Part shown: piece by piece, positions 22,199 to 31,306 of the stretch | How positions within the stretch are numbered: position 1 is the first letter of the stretch | Layout of the letters: each line of letters opens with the position of its first letter | Origin: Polytrichum commune | Lineage: Eukaryota > Streptophyta > Polytrichopsida > Polytrichales > Polytrichaceae | DNA length: 64,000 bases | Direction: 5' to 3' | Assembly: GCA_950295325.1 (NCBI GenBank) | Contig: OX485806.1 | Location: 40,362,001-40,426,000 of the forward strand | Notes under the pieces: generated by a model | The model's input: the letters and a program-made list of their open reading frames with translations, nothing else | Databases searched by the model: none | What the model was told of the DNA's origin: nothing | Translations under genes and position numbers: made by a program

Positions 22199-23275
22199 GT
22201 GAAGGAAACAACAAAGCAAATGAACAACAAGGTGGTTGGTCTTCAACAAAACCTTACAAAAGTCAAGGATCGCCTCAAGGAAGTGAGGATTTTGGGCCTC
22301 ATTGGCATGGGTGGAATTGGGAAGACTACATTGGCAAATGCCGTATTTGATGAATTGAAGTTTGCATTCAATGCATCATGTTTTGTCAAAGACTTGAAGA
22401 ATAAGAGTGATTCCCTTGAGATTTTATGTGACATGTTAATAGACTTTAGAAAAGATCGTGAAAGCCTGCCAACAAATTTGGTGGATGCACAAACCATGTT
22501 GAAGCAATTCATGGTTGGTAAGAAGGTTCTCATAATATTGGATGATATAAGGGATCAAGATCAACTAGATGAACTTCTCCGTCCAGATTTTGTGAATGAC
22601 AATGCGGGCATCACATTGATTATAACAACCCGCAATTGGGACAAGATTAAATACCATGTCGAAGAGAAGGGCAAAATTGAGGTGGACACATTGGATGAAA
22701 ATGCAGCAAAGGAGCTTTTTATCTATCATTCATGTGGGACCGGAGGTTCTTTACCAGTTGAATTTTGTGATATAGGAGGAAGAATAGTAAAAGCTTGCAG
22801 TGGTTTGCCTTTAAGCCTAGGAGTATTGGGTGCATTTTTGCGGGATAAACGGAGGTTGCAAAGCTGGGAGCGAGCATTACAAAGAATCAATAGGGGAAGA
22901 TGTTTGGATGGTAACAAAGAAGAATTTGAAGCCACGAAACTTTGGAGCACATTGAGAATGAGTTTTGATGGATTGGGAATGTAGGAAAAAAAAATGTTTT
23001 TGGACATAGCGTGCTTCTTTTGCAAGGATGTTTGCCCTGAAGGCATGTCAGTAGATAGAGCCTTGTATGTGTGGACTAGTAATGGTTACCCCCCAATACA
23101 GTCATTCAATATTTTGACAGAGCGGTCATTGGTGAATATTGATGAAGATGGATGCATAGAAATGCTCGACCAACTACGTGACATGGGACGAATGATTGTG
23201 GAAACGTATGAAGAATATTTGGGCACTCGAGTTTGGAGTGTTGACTCAAAACCTTCAACTCAATCTACAAGCAAG
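22199..23275 (+). pseudogene. PNL exon 2: NB-ARC nucleotide-binding switch
   Basis: All main NB-ARC motifs are present in order. The P-loop GMGGIGKTTLANAVF starts at 22304. The kinase-2 block is VLIILDDI, near 22530. RNBS-B is LIITTRN and the GLPL block is CSGLPLSLGVLGAFLRD. RNBS-D is MFLDIACFF, from 22994, and the MHD position reads MLD (ATG CTC GAC, 23162-23170). The domain should bind ADP/ATP and switch the receptor. The LDDI aspartates and the P-loop lysine are intact. Histidine to leucine at MHD is notable because this residue holds ADP in the resting state. TAG at 22982-22984 falls between the winged-helix entry and RNBS-D. The motif set resembles TIR-type and PNL receptors rather than coiled-coil NLRs. 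No TIR domain is present. Confidence 0.9.
22982..22984 (+). other. In-frame TAG stop in the NB-ARC domain
   Basis: The frame reads GGA ATG TAG GAA AAA AAA ATG TTT TTG GAC. It replaces one residue of the acidic/basic linker that normally precedes MFLDIACFF (probably Lys, Gln or Glu). Reading resumes in the same frame. Confidence 0.85.
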
Positions 23276-23538
23276 GTATGAATTGATATGAACGATTTGT
23301 ATCAGAATGTTTGTTCCACGCAACCTTTGTAAAGTCTATACAAACCAAATGTGCAATTTGATTTAGATTTTATTTGACGGTTAATTTCATGTTTATGGCG
23401 GTCAAGATATTAATAATGAATTTAGATTCTTCTTTAGTCTTTGCAATGGATTACTTTATTCCATCATTATGCAAACCAATATGTGATTCTATTAATAATC
23501 TATATGTTTTGATATGATTTGTACAACTTGCAAAGTAG
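23276..23538 (+). other. Inferred PNL intron 2 (263 bp)
   Basis: The donor AAG-GTATGA at 23276 and the acceptor CAAAGTAG ending at 23538 join SK to GTNKVEGIL in phase 0. 'GT.KVEGI' is the usual start of the exon after NB-ARC in TIR-type and PNL receptors, which supports the junction. Confidence 0.8.
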
Positions 23539-25233
23539 GGAACCAATAAAGTGGAAGGTATATTATATAAAGGTTCGAACTACCATCTAGATTATTATTT
23601 AGACTTGGATCTAAGCCACCTTCGACTATTGTCAATTCATGCTGATATGGACAATGCATCAACCGACTTCCAATTATTCAAAGCATTTCTTTCACAAGCT
23701 CAAGAACACTCACGTCAATTGAAGGCCATATTTATCAATGGTATCTTACAACAACTGCCTCAACAACTATGGGAATTGCGTTCATTGGAAAGCTTTGATT
23801 TACAGGGATCGAAAATGCTTAAAGCATTGGATGAGGGACTTGGAAACTTGATTTTCTTGACGAATCTTCATCTTGAGGGATGTTCAAGCTTGACAACATT
23901 ACCCGAGGAACTTGGAAACCTCACTTCTTTGACAAAGCTTAATTTGAGCAGATGTTCAAGGTTGACAACATTACCCGAGGGACTTGGAAACCTCACTTCT
24001 TTGACGAAGCTTGGTTTGAATAAATGCTCAAGCTTGACCACATTACCCGAGGGACTTAGAAACCTCACTTCTTTGATGGAGCTTGATTTGAGGGAATGCT
24101 CAAGCTTGACAACATTACCTGAGGGACTTGGAAACCTCACTTCTTTGACGGAGCTTAATTTGTGGAGATGTTCAAGGTTGACAACATTACCCGAGGGACT
24201 TGGAAACCTCACTTCTTTGACGGAGCTTAATTTGTGGAGATGTTCAAGGTTGACAACATTACCCGAGCGACTTGGAAACCTCACTTCTTTGTCGAAGCTT
24301 GGTGTGCGAGAATGCTCAAGCTTGACAACATTACCCGAGAGTCTTGGAAACCTCACTTCTTTGACATGGCTTGATTTGAATGAATGCTCAAGCTTGACAA
24401 CATTACCCGAGGGACTTGGAAACATCACTTCATTGAACGGACTCTATTTGTACCTATGTTCAAGCTTGACAACATCACCCGAGGGACTTGGAAACCTCAC
24501 TTCTTTGACATGGCTTAATATGAATGAATGCTCAAGCTTGACCACATTACCCCGCGGACTTGGAAACCTCACTTCGTTGAAGGCACTCTATTTGTGGCAA
24601 TGTTCAAGCTTGACAAGATTACCTGAGGGACTTGGAAATCTCACTTCTTTAACGGAGCTTGATTTGTGGGGATGTTCAAGGTTGACAACATTACCCGAGG
24701 GACTTGGAAACCTCATTTCTTTGACGGAGCTTAATCTGAATGAATGCTCAAGCTTGACAACATTACCCGAGGAACTTGGAAACCTCACTTCTTTGACAAA
24801 GCTTAATTTGAGCAGATGTTCAAGGTTGATAATATTACCCGAGGGATTTGGAAACCTCACTTCTTTGACGGAGCTTAATCTGAATGAATGCTCAAACTTG
24901 ACAACATTACCCGAGGAACTTGGAAACCTCACTTCTTTGACAAAGTTTAATTTGAGCAGATGTTCAAGGTTGACAACATTACCCGAGGGACTTGGAAACC
25001 TCACTTCTTTGACGGAGCTTAATCTGAATGAATGCTCAAGCTTGACAACATTACCCGAGGGACTTGGAAACCTCACTTCTTTGACAAAGCTTAATTTGAG
25101 CAGATGTTCAAGGTTGACAACATTACCCGAGGGACTTGGAAACCTCACTTCTTTGACGGAGCTTGATTTGAAGGAATGCTCAAGCTTGACAACATTACCT
25201 GAGGGACTTGGAAACCTCACTTCTTTGACAAAG
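23539..25233 (+). pseudogene. PNL exon 3: LRR domain, 19 full 72-bp units plus a partial unit
   Basis: After a linker (GTNKVEGILYKGSN to LQQLPQQLWELRSLESFDL) come units of exactly 24 residues from 23827. Each follows LPEGLGNLTSLTELNL..CS.LTT. Nineteen whole units end at 25194 and thirteen codons of a twentieth end exactly where the LTR-like insert begins. Variable residues are confined to the solvent-exposed positions of each beta-strand and to Glu/Arg/Asn/Trp before the Cys. Units 13-18 alternate between a TELNLNECSSL and a TKLNLSRCSRL type, giving a 144-bp higher-order repeat, so the array expanded recently. After the insert junction the frame adds CHGMRC... and stops, so the encoded C-terminus is truncated. 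The array continues at 25651-25789 and beyond. Confidence 0.9.
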
Positions 25234-25650
25234 TGTCACGGTATGCGGTGTCGACGGCCGCACCTTATCCATTAGATTTCATCCATCTAGATTTGGATGG
25301 ATGAATCTAGATGTGGAGAGGAAGGTTCCTAAGGGAGGAGCCTCCTCCTTGGCTTGGCATTCTTGCCAAGTCAAGTCTTGTGAGTGAGTGTGTGGAAAGA
25401 GCTTGTGTGAGGTGTAGATTGCATGTGTATGCAATAAATCTTGAGTTCTTCTCCCCTCTCTTGCACTCTTGGATTCTTTTTTTGTGGAGTGAGAGATAGC
25501 TTGACTAATTATGTGCATTTGAAGAGAGATTAGAGCTCTTATGAATGTTTGACTCTCTTTCTTCTCTGTCGAGGTGTGTTGTTTATGTGTGTCTTTGCTA
25601 TGTTTTAGTGTTGTTTGTTAATGGTGGTTGGTACTCGAGCTGCAGTGACA
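25234..25650 (+). mobile_element. LTR-like insertion in the LRR array (probable solo LTR)
   Basis: The insert begins TGTCACGG exactly at the break in LRR unit 20. It has an inverted match GTGACA ending at 25650, giving TG...CA ends. An AATAAA is present near 25432. About 22 further foreign bases (to about 25672) precede the resumed LRR sequence, so the right edge is uncertain. The possible duplication (CAAAG versus CAAGAG) is imperfect. No coding sequence is present. Confidence 0.6.
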
Positions 25651-25672
25651 CACGATCGCTATTTACACGACA

Positions 25673-25789
25673 AGAGCTTAATTTGTGAAGATGTTCAAGC
25701 TAGACAACATTACCCGAGGGACTTGGAAACCTCACTTCTTTGACGAAGCTTGGTGTGCGAGAATGCTCAAGCTTGACAACATTACCCGA
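25673..25789 (+). pseudogene. LRR array fragment between two insertions
   Basis: The sequence resumes as GAGCTTAATTTGTGAAG and runs to TTACCCGA. It matches units 6-7 of the main array, including the distinctive 'SKLGVREC'-type unit. It is not the continuation expected after unit 20, so it starts a second, duplicated block of units. Confidence 0.8.
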
Positions 25790-28327
25790 TGTGAGCCCAA
25801 AATTGTGCACACATTCTAATTTGATTCAAAATTACATTCAAACATTAGGATTAGCACTTGGTAGAATCCGCCTTAGAGCTATTTAGAATTGAAGAGGTTT
25901 TAATGTCGTTGTTGTTGAACTCGAATTATGGAGCTCAACTTTGCGGAAAAGAGAAAGAAACCAAAAAGAATGTAGTTCAATTTAATTAGTTGGGGGTTGA
26001 TGTTAAGTAAGGAATGGGTTGGGCAAGTAATTAAGTGTTCGTTTTAGGCAGTTGCTATTGTCATTTTTGGGAAGTGGCTAGGTTGAAGAAGGAGAGGAAC
26101 CGCTACTCCGAGTTGTGGATGAGGCCTCGGGGGGTGCACCTTTCATTAAAACCTAGAATCACGTGCGTTCACTGCATACTCTAAAAACCCCCTATATACA
26201 AGTTATTTTTTGTGAAATGAAGTAATACACATACAATTGCAACAATAAATATACAAGTGACAATATGTATACACAAAAAAACATCCATTCATATATAGTC
26301 ATTAACATAAGTATACAAATATACTTTTGAACAATAACCAACCCCTATAATATGTATAACAAAATATCCTAGCTTTCATCAACAAAGTCGTTGAAAACTT
26401 TTTCATCTCCCGGATGTAACTCATAAACATTTGATTCACCAATATATGTCATTATAGCCAATGCAATTATTGTCTCTAAGTCTACCATCAAATGATCAGT
26501 AAGATAATATGTCCACTTGTTGTTAGCCCCTTTTTGATACCAACATAAACCAATCTCCTTGTTACTTTGAGCTGAACGAATCATTTCAAAACCCTAATAC
26601 TGCCTCTTTCCCCGATATTACCTTGACACCTTGTACATGGTTCATACTACCCTATACGGTTGCTAACGAAAATCGTTAATCCTAATTTCATCCAATATGA
26701 AAACTTATGATATGTAGTATAGTAACAGTACCATACAAGTACAATTATTGTATACTTTTTAAAGGCCTTCCATATATGTACGTAACTATAAATTATAACA
26801 TGTATACCATATATATACGTAATATGGCAAGGTCCAAATCAATACCCCTCCTGTGCACTCACGTATACTCGTACATGTTTAGTACAGTGCACCCCCCGAG
26901 GATGAGGCCCGAATCTCGGATCCAACAGGGGGGGTCCCTGGAAGGCTAGAGAGCGGCCGCATTTTCTCTCTCTCTCTCTCTTGGTCTGAGCAAGGAGGGG
27001 CCGAAGCATTGGCAGCGGGGAATGACCCAAGCGCGAAGGTCATGGATTGTGATTGATAGCTGGGCACAAGGCTGCGAGAGCCTCCCAACCCCTGCCTACT
27101 AGGGAAGGTCGGAAGACACAGAGAAAAAGAGGAAACCAGGAGGGACATGGCGGGTTTCATCTACTGGGGGTTGGAGCTTGGCGGAATTCAACGGCCGTCC
27201 AGCTTCGGAGTTGAGTCGCACATTGTGAGGATTGAGGTGGAGGTTGCTGGCCTCTGGTTGGGAAAGCAATCTAGAGTGAAGCAGGGTGGTGTCGATTTGG
27301 GAGAGGTAAGAGGAATTCAGGTGATGGCCATCAGGGCGAAGGAAGGAGAGATGAGTATAATGCACCAGGGGAGGAGTTTTATGGAATGCTGAACTGCGGG
27401 AGGCCGGGGTTTAAGGCATTCAGTCACCCACATCCACTCAACAGCGGAGAGAAATACAGAGGAGGCAAGGGGAAATGGGCAGCTTGGGTTAGGTAGGAAG
27501 AAGGGGACGAGCATTTTGCTCTGGGTGGTCATGCAACCGCGCGGGAAGTGGACTGGGTGACCGACTGAGATCAGAGCGGGGAACTGCCTCCATAACCTTG
27601 ACTGCAAAATGCAGAGGACGGTTGGATCAGGGGATCAGCTGATGGAGTGATGGGCCGCAAGTGAGAAGAAGTTCACCCGTGGTAATCCTCGAGCTGGGAG
27701 GTTGGGGGTGATTCGGTGGCAGCAGAGAAGTCTGCCCCCTCAAAGATTGACCTGTGAATTGAAGAGGAGTGGACAGGAGGCAGTTCGGTGGGGCTTCGGG
27801 CAACAGGGCTCGGGCTGCTGAGTCCAGGGACTCGGTAATGGTATGATGTGAGGCAGACTGGGAAATGAAGACCGGCAGAGCCGGTGGTTAACTGAATTGA
27901 ATACCACGGCCAGAGTCACGTTGGAATGAGGCTGGATTGAAGGAAGGGAGGTTGATAGGATTAGGAAGTGTTTAGGAAAGGGAAGACTTAATTAGATGAA
28001 TCCTAGTTGGAAGGGCGGCCAGGCCTAACTCTCAATTGAGGTGGCCTCAAACCAAACTTGAACTAGCGAGTTAGGATAGGGGTTGGGGTTTAAGGATTAG
28101 CATGATGAGGAATTAAGGAGGGGGTGTGTGGAGCGAGGCTCACAAGGAAAGAGGCATTTCTAAATGGTTGTAACTCGATCCCTTGGAGTAAAGTTGTGTG
28201 TGTGAAAGCATGATTGTGGAAACATTGGCTACCACCCCAAATTGTCTTAGTGGTGTGGGTAGATCACATGTGAGCCATAAGCACTCACCCGGACTACGAC
28301 GCATAGGGTGGGGGTTTGTGGCTGACA
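25790..28327. mobile_element. Non-coding TG...CA element A with 5-bp TSD (CCCGA)
   Basis: A 2,538-bp insert starting TGTGAGCCCAAAAT and ending GTTTGTGGCTGACA. The ends form a short inverted repeat (TGTGAGCC / GGCTGACA, one mismatch). CCCGA is duplicated at 25785-25789 and 28328-28332, and removing one copy restores the LRR unit. TG...CA with a 5-bp duplication fits an LTR retrotransposon derivative (a long solo LTR or a large non-autonomous element). I could not find internal LTR boundaries or gag/pol. The middle (26.9-27.9 kb) is GC- and G-rich with a (CT)n tract. The open frames there are low-complexity shadows. Confidence 0.75.
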
Positions 28328-28405
28328 CCCGAGGGACTTGGAAACCTCACTTCGTTGAAGGGACTCTATTTTTACCTATGTTCAAGGTTGACAACATTAC
28401 CCGAG
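28328..28405 (+). pseudogene. LRR array fragment between elements A and B
   Basis: Just over one unit, reading PEGLGNLTSLKGLYFYLCSRLTTLPE. It corresponds to unit 9 of the main array (the LYLYLC type). Unit 8 is missing in this duplicated block or was gained in the first. Confidence 0.85.
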
Positions 28406-30075
28406 TGTGAGCCCAAAATGTGGGCCACATGACTTAGTAATCATAAAAATCATAAAAATATGGAAGTTGTGGGTTGTTTGGGATAAAAGGGAACAAAAGC
28501 TTAGAATTAGTTAAAGGGGTAGAGTTGTGTGTCGATTGGGATTTGATTGGGTTACTTATGGGAGCCAAGTTATCAATAAAATAAAAATAAACAAAAGAAG
28601 TTGGCTGGGTAAACGGAATGCCCAATGACTATAGGGCTGGGAAGGTGTTTAGGCCGGGGTAATTATGTTTTAATATGCATTGTTTTAGTTTTTCTCTTTT
28701 TAGACACTGCCAGCAAGGAAATGGGGAAGGCCTTCCTGGAAGGGGGAATTCGGTGAACACAGGGACCGAAGATTGAGATCAGGAGGGGCTTATCCACGGG
28801 AGAGGAGAGAGAACAGGAGCCTGCCGAATTCCTCCTCGGCAGCAGGGGAAGGCATTAGGCTACAGAGGATGCTTGGGTAAGGGCCGACGATGAAAATGCG
28901 AGGGGGAACGGAATGTTCTTTCTTGAGGATGGATGCGCCGTTGGTGAAGGGCGGTAGGCTTGCATAAGGGAGAGCGTGGATCAGAAAAACACAAGACTGC
29001 AAGGGTGGCAGCCGAGGGGGAAGACCAGGCAGAGTTCAAAATGCCGAAGGGGTGAGTGACCTGAAATTGACCCATCCACATTCTCCTTCAATGCTACCCA
29101 ACTGGCTGTGCAATCCTCAGCTGCGGGTTGAGGAAGGGGCCGATGGAATCTGGGCGAGTGGCCAGCAGAATTTTGAGGACGGTGATGGAATGCTGAAGAA
29201 AGGCGTGGAAGGGGGATTGCACTGGGTGGAGAGTGCTGGATAGTGGTGTGTGCAAGTAGAGGGAAGGGGAGGCACGGAGTGACAATGAGCTAGGCGCCAC
29301 ATTCTCAACCCCCGGAACGCCCACATTCATACCATAGTTGAGCACATTGAAAAAAAAGGTTGGAAGGGAATTCCCCAGCATTGAGATCAGTTGACGGCGG
29401 CGGCCTGATGGGGAGCTGGATCGGATCAGAAGGGAGGATAGGATGGCCTCGCTTGGATAAGGTGCCGTTTTCAGTTGCTGGGAACAAAGGGTTGGGCCTA
29501 ACCGAGGAAGCGCTGCCATTCCTCAACGCTGTCACTCAAGGGGGAGCTGGTCTCGGCCCATAGACCGAACTGCAGCTGCAAGAGTTGGCTGCCGCCCTCG
29601 AGACAGACCACCAGGGGGGAGGGTAACGGCAGTAGACATTCTGCCCAGTAGGTTCTAGTTAGTGAGTGTGAGATTTGCTAGCAGCTGGTAGGGAATTGAT
29701 TTCGTTTTGAGAGGCTTGGGATTTTCAATGCCCATGCACCCTTAAGCATTGTGATAGTTCAATGGGGGGGACTAATGGGGATTAGGATAGTGAGTGAGAA
29801 TTAGGTTTATTCCACAAGCATTGGTGAATGCTAATGTATGGTATTTCCTTCATTATTAAGTGCATGTGTGCATTGATTTCAATTATTAAAACACCAACCA
29901 ACATAGCTGGGAGGATTGCACGGGTTGATTCGGACATGTAAGCGGTGGGCTACACATGAACGATGACATTAGAGGGGTTGGAGTGTGGAGTTACATGTGG
30001 ATTGTGTTAAAAGCGTGTGGGCCGTGAATTCTCACCCGGATTACGACGCATAAGGGTGGGAGTTTGTGGCTGACA
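28406..30075. mobile_element. Non-coding TG...CA element B with 5-bp TSD (CCGAG)
   Basis: A 1,670-bp relative of element A. It starts TGTGAGCCCAAAATG and shares the last 45 or so bases with A, including TACGACGCATA and GTTTGTGGCTGACA. CCGAG is duplicated at 28401-28405 and 30076-30080. The interior is G-rich (28.7-29.7 kb) and only loosely similar to A, so the two are diverged family members and not a recent pair. The open frames of 60-141 residues here are chance. Confidence 0.75.
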
Positions 30076-31306
30076 CCGAGGGTCTTGGAAACCTCACTTC
30101 TTTGACATGGCTTAATATGAATGAATGCTCAAGCTTGACCACATTACCCCCACGGACTTGGAAGCCTCACTTTGTTGAAGGCACTCTATTTGTGGCAATG
30201 TTCAAGCTTGACAAGATTACCTGAGGGACTTGGAAACCTCACTTCTTTAACGGAGCTTGATTTGTGGGGATGTTCAAGCTTGACAACATTACCCGAGGGA
30301 CTTGGAAACCTCATTTCTTTGACGGAGCTTAATCTGAATGAATGCTCAAGCTTGACAACATTACCTGAGAGACTTGAAAACCTCATTTCATTGACGAAGC
30401 TTGATTTGAATAAATGCTCAAGCTTGATAACATTACCCGAGGGACTTGGAAACCTCAATTCTTTGATGTAGCTTGATTTGAGTGAATGCTCAAGCTTGAT
30501 AACATAACCCGAGGGACTTGGAAACCTCACTTCTTTGACGAAGCTTGGTTTGAATAAATACTCAAGCTTGACAAGATTACCCGGGGGACTTGGAAACCTC
30601 AATTCTTTGATGGAGGTTGATTTGAGTGAATGGCCAAGCTTGAGAACATTCCCCGAGGGACTTGGAAACCAAACTTCTTTGACTGTGCTTTATTTGTGAG
30701 AATGTTCAAGCTTGACAACATTACCGGATGGACTTGGAAACCTCACTACTTTGACGGAGCTTCATTTGTCAAATTGTTCAAGCTTGATAACATTACCGGA
30801 GAGACTTGGAAACCTCACCTCTTTGACAAAGCTTGATTTGTCAAATTGCTCAAGCTTGTCAACATTACCCGAGGGACTTGGAAACCTCACCTCTTTGTTG
30901 GAGCTAATTTTTTCATATTGTTCAAGCTTGACAACATTACATGACGGACTTGGAAACCTCACTTCTTTGACAAAGGTTGATTTGTCAAATTGTTCAAGCT
31001 TGACAAGGTTACCCGAGGGACTTGGAAACCTAACTTCCTTGATGGAGCTTCATTTGTCAAATTGTTCAAGCTTGAGAACATTACCGGAGGGACTTGGAAG
31101 CCTCACCTCTTTGACAAAGCTTGATTTGTCAAACTACTCAGGCTTGACAACATTACCCAAGGGACTTGGAAACCTCACTACTTTGATGGAGCTTCATTTG
31201 TCAATTGTTGTTTAAGCTTGACAAGAGTACCTCACGAACTTGGAAACCTCACCTCCTTGATGGAGATTAATTTGTCAGATTGCTCATGCTTGACAACATC
31301 ATCGGA
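30076..31306 (+). pseudogene. Decayed LRR array downstream of element B
   Basis: About seventeen 72-bp units. The first four or so match units 10-13 of the main array in order (TWLNMNEC, ALYLWQC, TELDLWGC, TELNLNEC). An extra base near 30150, a TAG at 30469 and a TAA near 30505 break the frame. From 30712 the units change to an LSNCSSL type and stay open for 167 codons to 31215, where an extra T ends the frame. The last unit runs into non-LRR sequence at 31307. This is the 3' part of the same or a neighbouring receptor and is not translatable as it stands. Confidence 0.85.

Larger units (their letters stand above)
20364..25233 (+). pseudogene. PK-NBS-LRR (PNL) immune receptor, three exons, two in-frame stops
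   Basis: A kinase-like domain, NB-ARC switch and LRR sensor in one reading frame. This is the PNL class of intracellular NLR receptors described from mosses, expected to sense pathogen signals in the cytoplasm. Inferred exons are 20364-22049, 22199-23275 and 23539-25233, all joined in phase 0. Reading is continuous apart from a TGA at 21699-21701, inside the kinase motif AD-V-x-TFAMTCSEIL, and a TAG at 22982-22984, just before MFLDIACFF. The conserved motifs run straight across both codons, so an intron cannot remove them. The LRR exon is cut at 25234 by an LTR-like insertion. The start at 20364 (MPKFLQLFFEQLSRF) is chosen because the paralogue at 57111 begins MAKLLQFFFEQLSRF and alignment in frame begins there. 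With two nonsense codons and no frameshift in about 4.4 kb, inactivation looks recent. Sequencing error or readthrough cannot be excluded. Confidence 0.85.

Noticed and set aside
23827-25233. 72-bp repeats considered as a CRISPR array or satellite DNA
   Set aside because: They translate in frame to 24-residue LRR units with third-position and surface-residue variation, so they are coding repeats.
25279-25518. Open frames inside the LTR-like insertion
   Set aside because: Short, on both strands, and within a sequence bounded by TG...CA ends.
27099-29535. Many open frames of 60-141 residues in elements A and B
   Set aside because: They overlap on both strands in G-rich DNA and show no retrotransposon or other domain.
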